Source: Symsagittifera roscoffensis (Eukaryota; Xenacoelomorpha; Acoela; Convolutidae). From it: a stretch of 64,000 bases of DNA. Made by a program: the position numbers and the translations under genes. Numbering within the stretch: the first letter of the stretch is position 1; each line of letters opens with the position of its first letter. The notes beneath the pieces are model-generated. The model did not search any database and was not told where the DNA came from. It was given only the letters and a program-made list of their open reading frames with translations. Location: NCBI RefSeq assembly GCF_963678635.1, contig NC_087063.1, forward strand, positions 45,302,101-45,366,100, written 5' to 3'. Below, in pieces: positions 9,641 to 20,094 of this stretch.

Positions 9641-10533
9641 CCTTCTCTATGTTACTCCTTCGTTTATTCCTTTCTTTTAGTTTTAGTCGTTTAGAAGTTC
9701 TAAAACTTCTAAATTCTTCTAATCTTCCTCCTTTTTGCATCTTGTCATTTGGCTTTGTGTCACTGCTCCCTCTCTTCCTCTATAACATCGACTCGCACTC
9801 TCGGTTCAGTGCCTTGCAACACATCGGGGGGTTGCCATTCTGACGCTGTAGGAGGCAGTCATCCAACACCTCTGCTCTCCTACCCTTTGTTTGTATTAAG
9901 GTAGAGGCTCTATATTAATTTACCTTTTTCTGCAAAAACTCTTTTGGAGGCACAACGTCACTCTCCTTTCCAGATTATCCTTCAACATTTTTTCTCTTTC
10001 TCTCCCGTCACAATCATTCGTTTTTGACGTTCTCTTCACTGCGGTGGTCAGTGCATTCCGATGTGTCTCATAAGCTCGTTTGAAAAATTTCTGACCCTAT
10101 GTCCATCTGATACGAACTGTACACTCTGCTGTGCTTCGACATATGCTTTTTTGGTATACTCGTACAACCATGCAGTCATGTTGGCTCTGAACCATGGCAT
10201 CAATTGTCTTCTAGCCCATATTTTCTTCACTTCTATCGGAATTTTCAATAATTTGCACTTTATCTCAAAATAATCTAAATCTTTTAGACAATCAAATTCC
10301 TCTAATTGTTCTTTCGTCGGTGCTTCTTGTCAATTGTTCTTCTTAACATGAGCTTCCAGCCGTCGAGTCGCCATCATAAATCTGACTCTCACTATTTTTA
10401 TTGTCTGTGATGAGTCTGGTAAGCCCATGGAGAGCAGCTCTCCAGAGTTCCAGATCAACACCAGATTACTTCGCCCAGGATACCGCCACGTTTGTAGCAA
10501 ATAATGGCCTAGGAACTCATCATGTGTCAGCAT
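9640..10533 (-). pseudogene. Env-position region: C-terminal fragments
   Basis: Two minus frames (10,533-10,330 and 10,248-10,048) read as ordinary soluble protein: HYLLQTWRYPGRSNLVLIWN, then VKKIWARRQLMPWFRANMTA (residues 8-27 of its frame) and a basic tail. Below 10,048 stops become dense. No domain recognised. I take this as the decayed end of the long accessory coding region. Confidence 0.4.
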
Positions 10534-10762
10534 GATGCTTCTTCAATTCCTTTTCCCCGACTTTTTCAGTAGTCGTTTCACTTCCATCATCACTCGGTGG
10601 ATTTCATCATTCTCGTCTACTGCATTGTAATCGGTCTCTGTTGATCATCTCTGCTTGTGTCTTTCAAAGTCACTGAAGTTCCCATTAGCATATCTCATGA
10701 ACTTTTTTCCTAGTATCGCTTCTAACTCGTCCTTCGTTTTCCTTGGAACTGCGGCAAACATC

Positions 10763-11266
10763 CTACAGGATAACTGGTAAGATTTCTCCGACACTCTCGC
10801 AAGTCTTATACATTTTGGCACGGAGAAGGCTTGATCTACGATCTTCCACTGCTACCAAGTGTACTGAGTATCGGCTTTTCCACATAGGCGCCATCGTCGA
10901 GCCTACTAAATATCTAGATCCAGACGGTCTGCGATAAGTTTCACTCTGCCTGCTGTTCATTTTCACTTCCATTACTTCACTCCATTTTCCAATTTGCTCA
11001 TTTTCAGTTTGTGACACTCCCAGAAACACTTCTAAACTGATGGCTGTGACCATCTCATAGTTTTGTTCTAGATTCAATAGTGACTCTAAAGAATCAAACA
11101 TGCTGCAGAACCCTAATCCAGTCACGAGACTCCCTTCAGTTCCTCCATGGCAATCTGCGATTAGTTCAGTTTCAGTTTTTGCTTTCATCACCATGTTTCC
11201 GAACAGTATCGTCAATTGCGTATGCTGTTTTGCAAGTGTCTTCACGCATTCAAGACCTCCACACAT
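10763..11266 (-). pseudogene. Env-position region: longest open fragment, unknown function
   Basis: A 167-residue frame, the longest open stretch in the accessory region. It starts MCGGLECVKTLAKQHTQLTI and contains AMETELIADCHGG-like polar sequence (actual: TETELIADCHGGTEGS), then LEVFLGVSQTENEQIGKWSE. No membrane segment or known motif. The frame directly follows the 11,568-11,275 fragment, so the two were probably one protein. Confidence 0.45.
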
Positions 11267-11274
11267 AATACCTT

Positions 11275-11568
11275 CTAGTCCGCAGACTTTCGCGAAACAG
11301 CTCCAGATGTGAACCAGTCTTCTGGTACCCAGCCAGGCAACTCCACACTGTTCTCTCGGTTGATCCTAGAGTCAGTTGTCATCAAGTTGTAGATGATTTT
11401 GAGGTCGAGCAAATTGCAATCTGCTTTTATTTCTCTTTGCACATCCTTAATCGCTCGTAAAATCGAATCAGCATTTGGACTCGGGCACCATGATGGTTTC
11501 ATTAACTCCCACACCACCATCAGGCTCGTTCTCAGTAACTCATCTGAGAAATCCAATCCAAACTCCAC
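11275..11568 (-). pseudogene. Env-position region: unknown fragment
   Basis: A 97-residue frame with well-formed protein-like composition (VVWELMKPSWCPSP, NLLDLKIIYNLMTTDSRINR, VELPGWVPEDWF). It sits immediately upstream of the 11,266-10,763 fragment on the minus strand with a small gap and frame change. No family recognised. Confidence 0.45.
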
Positions 11569-12662
11569 TCGTTATCAGGTTTTGGAATGAAAGATGCAGT
11601 CACCTTTTCTTCTTATACAAATGCCAATTTGACTTGCTGACTGGCAATACTTCTTATTGTTGATGTTCTTGACAACCAGAATATCAGCAACACGGCTTCT
11701 TTGTAATCGAATTAACACTCACGTATGTCGTCATTGATGAAAGGATTATATGCCATTCCAACAACTTCCGACACATAGTGGTATGACTTCTTCTGATCGG
11801 TCCACAGTATTTACTGAACTTCAGCAGTGTCCCATTGATTCTTTCGTGAGCCTAAGCACCTTGTTTGAGGATCTTTGGATTTCATCACTCTTCTTCAGGA
11901 GTTCTAGTTTGGCTTGCTTTGATGAATGTTCAAGATCACTTGTAGGAGGAAAGTCTTTGCTGGACCACTGCCTTCTCTCAGCATTTTGCACATGTATTCA
12001 GCGCTGGTACCGACATTTGTTCCAACATGAATCGCACGAAACAGAGAGCGTCTCTCCGTTTCGCACACGCTAGTGCCGCTCCTTCACAGATCATAGGGTC
12101 TCTTAGACTCATCATCAAGAGCACCTTCTCTTCTTTCGACCTTTTCCTTTCTTTCGAGTCAAACTCTTCCATCGTCAGTCCAGTCTTACACCAAATAAAT
12201 CTGAGTTGCAACTCAGTTCTGATTTATGGTATCGCTATTAGAGCATGTATCTTCGGAGTAGTTCGCATTTTTTCTTCAAAGTGACGTAGTACTTCTGCTA
12301 TCCATGGCAAACTCGCCAATTGATTCACCGTCTCCGCGTGCATTTCCAAGGAGAATAACACGTTCCATACGCCTTTTGCTTTATCTTTGTGCCCTGTATC
12401 AATTCTTCCAGGTAACTTTCCATGGCACCTTTAATTTCTCGAGCGATCAGGTGTCCTCTAGCGGAGTTCCTGTACTCCATCATTTCCATGTATCCACCGG
12501 CGGGTTGTCAATCGAGACGGTGTCCGATACTGTCAATCGGTTGCGCTCCACTGGGGTCAGCTCTCCTATGACCCTTCCGCTTACGTGGTTCATGCATGAT
12601 GGTCTGAAATCCCGAAGGGTACTCTCACCACATTGGCCGAGTATTTCTATTTCCAGGGTAGC
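11569..12662 (-). pseudogene. Env-position region: heavily broken part
   Basis: Only a 77-residue frame (12,211-11,978, MQLRFIWCKTGLTMEEFDSK, then KERKRSKEEKVLLMM) is suggestive of protein. The rest is interrupted. Longer plus-strand frames here (for example 12,304-12,834) are antisense shadows. Confidence 0.35.
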
Positions 12663-12872
12663 TCAAGTAAGAGGGTCTCTCCTCCTAGTCTTATGGCCGG
12701 CTGATTTTAATCCTGCCATGAGGATGGGAGGCACCATCGTTACATCGGTCATCGTTCTGGACGTGCCTGGCAATCTGTCATGGCCTTGCCCCATATTCAT
12801 GACATCTTCGATTCGCTTTCGCTTAGCTGAGTAAACAGCCTTTGCTGAAAGTTCACAATCCACTTTTGTCAT
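12663..12872 (-). pseudogene. Env-position region: short fragment
   Basis: A 69-residue frame containing RIEDVMNMGQGHDRLPGTSR and VTMVPPILMAGLK. It is polar and Met/Gly-rich with no known domain. It continues the accessory region between the 13.0 kb and 12.2 kb fragments. Confidence 0.4.
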
Positions 12873-13010
12873 CCCAGTTTTTCATAACGTCACTTTGTTG
12901 CCTAATTTCATCTTCATGTTGTTGAAGTCGTCAACCATTTTCGATCGCATTGTTCTTTTTCGATTTCTGGACAGGTATACAACTTCCTCGTTGCTTTTTC
13001 GTCAAACTTG

Positions 13011-13475
13011 TCAAGGATTTCCCGCATCAGTGGTATGTTTCAACGCGGTCTGGGTCCCGTAGCACTGCACTACTGTCCAGACTTCCTCCGTGAATGCAAT
13101 TCTGTCCATACCACAGCCTGTTTGGTTCTCATGATCTCTGTGGTGAACTTCCCACTCTTCTTCTGGAAGGGTTCCCAAGAATGGTACTCGGGCTGCGACT
13201 TCTATTCTTCTGATACGCGTAGACTCCGTCAAAAATGTCTTTATAATGGTTTTTGTCTTGCCAGGAGAGCTGATCGCCGGCAAGTAATGGGTTATATCCA
13301 TAAAAGCTGAGGGAGGTTCCAGCGTGGAAGTTTCATCTTCCTCTGGTTCAGTCGCTCCTGCCAACGTTTCCGTTCCTTCTTCGTGATCGACCAAGAAATT
13401 GAAGTCCAGGCTAGACACACCACCTACAGAGGCTCTGTCGTCGTCCCTTCCTACTTGGTCGGGATCCTGCTCCAT
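13011..13475 (-). pseudogene. Env-position region: acidic fragment of 154 residues
   Basis: This starts MEQDPDQVGRDDDRASVGGV and is acidic over its first ~60 residues, then FMDITHYLPAISSPGKTKTI, ESTRIRRIEVAARVPFLGTL and VWTVVQCYGTQTALKHTTD. It looks like a linker followed by a folded segment. No domain recognised. Confidence 0.45.
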
Positions 13476-13526
13476 CGTTTCTTCCAGTTGACACTCGTCT
13501 TTCTCCTCGACGTCTCGCTTTTCATT

Positions 13527-13980
13527 TTATCCTGACCCTGACGCTCCTTGCTTGTCGTTTGTCGTTTCGACTGGAAGCTTCGGCACGACTAGGTTGCTAG
13601 CTGGCCGGTATTCAATTTGTCCGTGTTTTATAACAATTTCCTCACTTCCGAAGGGCGCTAGAGCTGTCCTAGTCAGCAGTTTTTCAGTTATGTCCAACTC
13701 TGACCTCACGCTCCTCACTATCAGTGCGGCTTCTTGCAAGTCTGCCTTGCCTCTCATGGTAGTTGGCACCAGGTCCAACTTGTCCCATTCTTCCTCTTCC
13801 TGGTTTCGGAGTGGCCCAGTTGCTCATCCTTCTCCTCGTCGACTCAGTCTCATATGCAAACTGCGTGTGTTGCTGCACGGCAGTATTTCTGCCCATGAAG
13901 CACGGGTCCATCGATTCAGAGAATTTCGCCATCCTTTTTTCTTTGGTCTCGGAGGCTTTCAACCTGGGAGTGTGTATCAC
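13527..13980 (-). pseudogene. Env-position region: fragment in two frames
   Basis: Frames 13,980-13,684 and 13,778-13,527 overlap and read through one another by a frameshift near 13,700-13,770. The second contains TEKLLTRTALAPFGSEEIVI and IEYRPASNLVVPKLPVE. Unknown function. The large plus-strand frames opposite (13,552-14,139 and 13,763-14,263) are shadows. Confidence 0.4.
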
Positions 13981-14395
13981 GGATTTCGCTCCGAGAACCT
14001 TCTCCGAATTAAGGGAAATTCAGGTATTTCTTCTGGTAGCTTTTTTTGGTCGCCCCAGTCCTTGGTTTCTTCTTTCAGTTTTTGGTATGCGATCATTAAA
14101 CGAGGAATTCTCGATATCTCGACGTTCATTTTGTCATAGGCCTCAAATTCCAGAGTTTCGGGAACACTTCGATGTGCCTTCTTTCCACTACGCCCATTGG
14201 TTCACGGAAGTGGTCGTTGAAGTTTACTGCGGTCATATCTGGCTCTGCTTTTTTCGCGAATAGCAAATACTCGCTCATCAATTCACTTAGCACCGTCCAC
14301 TGCTGAAAAGAGGTTGAGGTGCAACACCGAGCTTCTGTAGGCTTTCACTTTCGAGTCAGGTAACGCAAACGTCACCGCTGGACCAATTATCTTCG

Positions 14396-15312
14396 TCACC
14401 CGTAAGTATGGGCATGCCCCCCGCATAACGTCGCACATCCTCCATCCTCTTCTTTTTCTATCGTATTACCTTCTCCGGTTCCAAGGCGATTCTGTTGTAG
14501 GAGGTATTGGATGAGAGTATGTCTCAAATCCGCTATATTAACCCAGGAGCTCGTGGACTTTTTCAATGTCGAACTTCTTTGCATTTTCCTTCATCTGCTC
14601 GGGGGTAACTGGTTAAGTTTATCTAAGCTCACATTTCCATACGTAATCGCAAAGAATGTCAGGAGTCCATCCAACGGTGATTTAGTATGCCTTCAGTGAG
14701 CACCACTACTGGTCATTTTTTGAAATTTTCTGCTCCAAACGTCGCGAACAATCCCAGGACCGCTGCCATAGATGATCCCGTGATGGCCTTGAAGAATTCG
14801 CGTATTAGATAGCGAGAGTCCCGTGTAAATTTTTACCAGAAAAGACGCGGTCCATCCTGCTCCCAACCGTTCTACCATGCCATCCGTTCCATCAAAACCT
14901 TCTTCTCCTTTCACGTTCTGCGTCCAGTATGCCTCGAGTGTTATCTGGCACATCCTGTCTATGAACTCTGCTGGCTTTTCACCTTCATTTCCCGCTAAAT
15001 TCAATTATCTCACAAGGTAAGCATGGATCTTCGTGATCATCATTGGGCCCCGCTCAAAAGCGTCCAAAAGCGAACACCTACATGTCCAATGCTGGTGTTC
15101 GAGGAGTCAAGTGCAGCCACTTGTTTGCCTCCGGTTTTGTTTTGTGTAGCTTTCGTTTCTTTGGCGTTCTGCCTATTGGGCCTCTCTTCTCCATCGAACT
15201 CCATTCTTCTGAACCACAGACCATTAGACAATCCCACTATCACTTGTTGATCATCGTCGATTCCCGGATTCAACTTGAGCTGTCTGCTGAAATTGGACAG
15301 TTTCAATCCCAT
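14396..15312 (-). pseudogene. Env-position region: unknown middle fragments
   Basis: Frames 15,312-15,040 (LKLSNFSRQLKLNPGIDDD near the start), 15,004-14,693 (FIDRMCQITLEAYWTQNVKG and GMVERLGAGWTASFLVKIYT) and 14,584-14,396 continue the long accessory protein with frame changes. I see neither a signal peptide nor a convincing envelope-type membrane anchor, so this does not look like a retroviral Env. Confidence 0.4.
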
Positions 15313-15447
15313 TACTTGATTGGTCCCTGAAATCTCTCATAGCGTTTGAGATATCCGACCATACTGCAGGCAATTCCGACCGAAGCGGCCCCCGATTATT
15401 TGCCTCCAATTCGCGGTTGGGGCAGGAACTATCACATAAAATTTCCC

Positions 15448-15873
15448 TTATGAGAGAAACGCTAGCATTGCATACACAAACTTTAGTCCACCCAGGAGGT
15501 GTGCATATCCTGGGGATAACAAGAACACTGGCTTTAGCGTTATCTTCTGGAACCCGCCTTCCTTTAACATGTCCATTATCTCGCCCATGGACTCCGGAGT
15601 GTCTTTAACTGCTGGCCACACCGCATCTTCCGCTGTTGCTGGCGCTTTGAATCTGCTCAGGAAACCTCTACTATGCAGGTGATCATTAATGCCGTCAAGC
15701 ACGATCGTAATCGGTTTGATTTCAGTTTGTCGTTGAGCCGCAATTGCCATTTGGTTGGATTGCATCGAATCTATGTCGGTTCCCGGTAACATTATTACAT
15801 TGGGCCAAAAGAAGGACTTAGAGGTATGCACAAAGTCTGAGCTCGCAATCTTTAAAATCTTTGCTTTCCTCAT
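15448..15873 (-). pseudogene. Env-position region: fragment with a second GxND-like motif
   Basis: A 141-residue frame. It contains FWPNVIMLPGTDIDSMQ, then PITIVLDGINDHLHSRGFL, and later LKPVFLLSPGYAHLLGGLKF. The beta-strand plus DGIND pattern resembles block III of SGNH hydrolases, but no block I or block V is evident here. It may therefore be a degenerate relative of the SGNH domain further upstream, or unrelated. Confidence 0.45.
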
Positions 15874-16069
15874 CTCTGCTTTGTCGTACGCGCGAAGGTG
15901 GTCTCGTCTATTCGGAATTTAGTTCACCGTAACTTTCAGCATCACCTTCTTGTGCTACTTTCTTCGGATAGGCTCTTTCTTTCATATGAGTTGGAGGCGC
16001 TCGCACTTGCTTAAGCAACCTCACATGTTGCCCCGTGGGTGCTCTACTTGTCAAGATTCTCCTTGATCT

Positions 16070-16417
16070 CTACTCTCTAGTCTGCTCACTATGATTAATC
16101 CTTACACGTTGTAAGGGTCTAGAATTCACGGGACCCATTGTGCTGTTTGAGGGCAGTTCCTCAAGGTCAGCCAACCGTAATGCTGTTGTAGAGCTGAAGT
16201 TGATCCCGGCGGCTATCATCCCGTGTGACACTAACGCGCCATTCAGCATTCTCATCGCATCATCAGCTAATCTTACCGTTAGAAGGTTCAGCTTCTTTAA
16301 ATCTTGCTTGTAAACATGCCAGGCGGACGGTATCGATCTTGACCGCATCAGAGAACTTCTATCTTGATGTCGCTCTACTCTATGTCGTTTCCGATCTGGA
16401 GGTGCCTGAGGTCGCAT
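16070..16417 (-). pseudogene. Env-position region: linker after the SGNH domain
   Basis: A 115-residue frame, basic at the start (RKRHRVERHQDRSS), then SAWHVYKQDLKKLNLLTVRL, MIAAGINFSSTTALRLADLE and NSTMGPVNSRPLQRVRINH. It follows the SGNH domain on the minus strand. No known domain. Confidence 0.45.
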
Positions 16418-16689
16418 CCATCGTTTGATTGACTGCTCCGAACCTTCGTCGGGGATATATGGTCCTCCTCACCGGTGCTTCACCCAGTCGATCCAACATG
16501 TCTGACCTCTCTTCTTGCTAACTCGAGCTCTGCATCACTTGTGGCGTGGCTTAGACTGATCCCAAGGTTGTCTAAAGATTAGAAGGCACAAAGGTTGAAA
16601 TTTCCGGTACGTTTGTTGCTATTTTCGTTCTGATTACGTCAGTGTCAATTAGTTCATCTTCTAACTCATCTAGTCGCTCCTGGAAGACT

Positions 16690-17335
16690 CAGTTCAACCA
16701 GCCTTGTCCTTTTATACTGTCAAAGTGTATTCCATCAGTGGTAAAAATGGCCTGATCCAGAGCCCTCAGCTCATGCTCCAAAAACATCAAGATCGTTCGT
16801 CCAGCATTACGACTTGCCAGGTTACGCACTATGTTGTTCCACCTCACGACTTTTTCTTGTGCCTTCTACCTGTGGATGACTGCGTTCTCGTGCTTATTGG
16901 TATGGTGCAAACGGTCAGTATCGCTCACTGAAACTTTTGCCTCTCTGTGGTAAACAGGCACACAAGTATTGCCTCCCATTGGGCTTTTTCGGAGTCCGAG
17001 CTTCTGGACACGTTGTTTGTCCCTATTAGAATCATTATGTCCACGGTTCTGCCCGGATTCTTCAACTCCACTATCCGATACAGCAGGGATACTGTGGCAC
17101 CTCCAAATGCCATCAGCGTAGTGATCCAAGAGCTTCTCAAGTTTAGCAAAACTCTCACTAAACTATCGCTCAATATCAGATGCGACGTTCCAAGGGGTGG
17201 TTGCTGCATGTTCACCGCTGGACTCCAGGTTGGTAGATTGAAACAAGCTCTCATGTCCCTATCTGGGACTCCTTTGAAGCTGTTTTTAATTTGATTATTC
17301 TTCTGTTTGTCAAATACACGCGACACTTTCTTCAT
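16690..17335 (-). pseudogene. SGNH hydrolase-like domain encoded by the giant retroelement
   Basis: SGNH/GDSL hydrolases are esterases with a Ser-Asp-His triad. On the minus strand I see LILSDSLVRVL at about 17,179-17,147 (block I, with the GDSL glycine replaced by Ser), MAFGGATVSLLY (block II Gly), MILIGTNNVSRSSD (block III; GTNN at 17,023-17,012) and, in a neighbouring frame, TTDGIHFDSIKGQGW with DGIH at 16,736-16,725 (block V Asp and His). Order and spacing fit one domain of about 160 residues broken by frameshifts near 16,930. The domain lies in the accessory region downstream of pol, so it is not the ORF1 esterase known from CR1-type elements. Confidence 0.7.
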
Positions 17336-18025
17336 TGGTATCTCCTGTATCTTCCTGTCGGAGGTTTCTGAGGTTTTGGTTACGTGTTATGGTAGCGGCT
17401 CCTGTTTTCTTCACTACTTCCGAGGAGAGCTCTACCCTGCTGGTATCATTGATTGTTCCATAGGGTGCAGTCATCCCGGAACCTGAAACAACCCTGTTGG
17501 CCACGAGTCGGCCAGTGGTTTTCTTCAGCTGTCGCATGGTTCGTTCCACGACTGGATCATCCAGGGTGTCACTTGGATCCGGGATCGTCACTCTACCGGA
17601 CGCTGCTGGGGTTCGTACTTCTGTTGTTAGGCTCAGTTCGCGAGGCGTCAGAAGCTCCATCGGGGACTGCTAGTCCTAGTCGTTCCGATCGCTCCTTCTT
17701 TTCCTACCTTATGCATTCTATCTCCTCTCCTTGTTTCTTGTTGCAACCCTCAAAACGTTTCCTCTACATATCTCTAGCTTCTTCAGTTCTGACCAGCTCG
17801 TCTTTTATTTCGTTCAGATCTTTCATCGTTTTGTTCGTCTGCACTTCTCCATCTTTCTAGGTCTCGGTTGTCATGCCCTAGGTTGTTGGTCAGAGCAGCC
17901 GTTAGCATGGCCACCTCCGGGTCATCCTGGGAGTAACCTATTTTCAGCAGCCTACAATAAAGCTCTCCTGTGACTGGCCCTACGTATGCCTCGGCAAATT
18001 CCTTCAGTTCGTCGAAATTGTCCAT
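17310..18025 (-). pseudogene. N-terminus of the env-position ORF
   Basis: A likely start is the internal ATG at 18,025 (MDNFDELKEFAEAYVGPVTG). It is preceded on the minus strand by an AT-rich gap after the pol tail. The first ~80 residues are acidic and helical, then Ser/Arg-rich. A second frame (17,660-17,310) gives a Pro/Thr/Arg-rich linker before the SGNH domain. The new start after pol argues for a separate ORF or spliced product. Confidence 0.5.
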
Positions 18026-18309
18026 TTTGATTATTGAATTCGATAATTTGATTTCGCAAATTTGAAGTGCAATGATTAAAATGATCAACCAGGACCTAGA
18101 AAAAGGTCACGACCATCACATCTGTCAAGATTGCTCCAACTTTTTATTAAAACTTGAATCTTGAATTTTGATCTAAAAGTGGACAGTCCACACTTTGGAT
18201 CTATTCCGAAAAATATAGTTTGAGCATTCGTGGTTACTAACTCTTCCAAACCCAAGATCCTAATAACATAACACAATAACACATAACACATCATACACTC
18301 GACCTACAC

Positions 18310-18758
18310 TCAACCTAAATTCAAATAATATTTCTTATAAAATGACACTTCTGTATTGGTTTCTGAAAAGGTCACATGTATCAGCGTACCCAGTCGTCCT
18401 CGGTTTGGGTCGTGCACCAGAAGCGAGAGTTCTTTCACTCCCCCTCCACTAAGAAGTTTCTCAGTCTTGCCAGGGACAGAACCAAATCTTCGGGATCCAC
18501 GTGCTGCTTTTCCGTTGCCCTCGTCACCAAGAAAAATAAGTACTTTGCTGGTATTTGCGAAGCCGTCGGTGGCAAAGCTGCTACACCTCCCATTCCTGGT
18601 CTTTGCTTCCACAAAAACGCTTTGTTTTCTCTCTTAAAGTCAGCTTCTAACGCTATTCTAAAACTCATGTCCGCGGTGGTAGCCATCGCACACGTTCTAA
18701 CTGTAAGTATAAAATCGCTATATCTTAGTGTTCTGATACTTGAGTAATCACTTGGCAA
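18310..18758 (-). pseudogene. Pol C-terminal extension: possible macro-like domain
   Basis: Two minus frames (18,758-18,435 and 18,612-18,310) joined by a frameshift. Segments include YSDFILTVRTCAMATTAD, SFRIALEADFKRENKAFL, GMGGVAALPP, KYLFFLVTRATEKQHVD and VKELSLLVHDPNRGRLG. An N-terminal strand with a C/D-A-x-T/N-like turn, a Gly-rich loop, a strand-(T/R)A(T) segment and a C-terminal strand-P-x-x-x-x-G segment resemble the layout of ADP-ribose-binding macro domains. This is pattern reading only. It could instead be an unrelated alpha/beta domain. Confidence 0.4.
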
Positions 18759-19077
18759 GTTGAAACATTACTCTCCCTATGTCTGGTTCCTTAGGGCCTT
18801 TATCTGTTTCTGCCTCTAGGTCGCGTGTTTCTCTTGCTTTTTTTTTAAATTTCAGTGTGGGTAAGAATCCCACTCCCCGGGCTAAAATCTCAATCGACGT
18901 CCCCGTCAACCGCATACCGCATATTAAATTAAGGTTGGACACAGGAATGAGCAATTGCTTTTCCTGGGCTGCCCAGGAAGGATCAACTTTGTCCTTCTTT
19001 ATGTATATCCTGCTCTCGCGGTCTACGTCCTGAATTGTGACACTGGTATCCTTTGGATCTGGTGTCATTTCGTTCAA
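18748..19077 (-). pseudogene. Pol tail downstream of integrase
   Basis: A 109-residue open frame containing KDTSVTIQDVDRESRIYIKK, WAAQEKQLLIPVSNLNLICG and a basic PTLKFKKKARETRDL stretch. It lies between the integrase C-terminus and the macro-like segment. No known domain. Its overlap with the next frame shows it was continuous. Confidence 0.5.
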
Positions 19078-19264
19078 CCACTCAAAGACGCGCAGGTTCG
19101 TTAACTCTTGTTAATTCCACTTCAGCTTTAGACCGATGATCGTCGATCCTTTCCTTGTCTTGATAATCGAAAATGTCTATAACCTGTGACGCGGGTATCT
19201 CCTCTAGACCAACTAGGTCTTTCACTATCTTTTTCAGTTCTATGCTGTCAACTGCAATGTCGTC

Positions 19265-19755
19265 TCAGTAAAAATTATATTTCCGTGCGGATCCTGTCCT
19301 GTGATTTTGTCTTGTCTGCTTTGAAAAGAGTAGATCTGGTTCAATATTCTTGGGAACTTCTATCTGCTCGGGGTTTTCCGCATAGGGTAAGGTTTCCTCA
19401 TCCGCCTCAATTAATTCAATAAGATCTAGGTCCAGTGGCGGATTTGTTCCTTCTTCCAGCACCTCATTCCCATCGTTATTTTCCCTGGTGCTTTTCTCAT
19501 TGACTTCGCAGGCAGGGTCCATCATCAGGTAAGGTAATTGCCCTCCTCCATGTCTTCCGGTATACACCAGCCCTATGTGGATGCGCTGTGTGGTTTGATA
19601 TTTTCAAAGTGCGCAGCTCGGCCAGTATTTAAACTGTAAAAACCTCCCTCCTCATGCAATTCCGTTATCATGAACGGTCCCCTACACTCCTTCAGGAATT
19701 TCTTCGTTCCTTTCGGTGGTATAACGTTCTGAAAAACCCACACGTAGTCTCCCAA
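19265..19755 (-). pseudogene. Integrase C-terminal (SH3/chromo-like) region and acidic linker
   Basis: Frame 19,755-19,573 has GDYVWVFQNVIPPKGTKKFL, then RGPFMITELHEEGGFYSL and HFENIKPH, the typical post-core beta-barrel of Ty3/gypsy integrases (VWV..., GP.I.E.., NIKP). Frame 19,567-19,265 is a very acidic linker (EEGTNPPLDLDLIELIEADE). The two are separated by a small frame break. Confidence 0.6.
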
Positions 19756-19840
19756 CCAGTCGGTTTTTGCACCAGCTGTATTCTTGTCAAGCCGTTTCTT
19801 CTGCCTCGCCTGAGCTTGTTGCGTATTAAGTCTACATACA

Positions 19841-20094
19841 TCACAGATTTCTGATTACATCCCTTACATAGACTTTTGGCAATTTTTTTTTTCCTTCATA
19901 CTCTGGATAAAAGAAAACCAAAAGCAAATACTTTTCATGTCTAGTCAACATCAAGTGCGGACTATTTTCTGTGGTGGAATGCTGCGTACTGTTATAAGCT
20001 CCCATCATCTGTGGCAGATATCTATCCCAATCAGTCATATATCGGGTCTGTATCTCGCCTCCAAGTATGTCTTTATGACGTTCAAGTGACTGTT
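19841..20094 (-). pseudogene. Integrase core remnant
   Basis: Only the end of the catalytic core is left: WDRYLPQMMGAYNSTQHSTT is the helix after the catalytic Glu in Ty3/gypsy integrases, followed by FFYPEYEGKKK and YVRDVIRNL. The HHCC finger and the DDE residues are absent, since upstream sequence moves directly into a non-integrase linker. An internal deletion has therefore removed most of the enzyme. Confidence 0.6.

Noticed and set aside
9649..9843. Plus-strand hydrophobic 64-residue frame
   Set aside because: AT/pyrimidine-rich low-complexity sequence near the end of the minus-strand element; no support as a gene.
12304..12834. 176-residue plus-strand frame
   Set aside because: Antisense shadow of the minus-strand accessory region (12,872-12,663 and neighbours).
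13552..14263. Long plus-strand frames of 195 and 166 residues
   Set aside because: They lie antisense to the protein-like minus-strand fragments of the giant element, are Ser/Phe/Leu-rich shadows, and carry no motif.
14396..15312. Retroviral-type envelope gene downstream of pol
   Set aside because: No signal peptide, furin-like site, fusion peptide or C-terminal membrane anchor can be seen; composition is that of soluble proteins.
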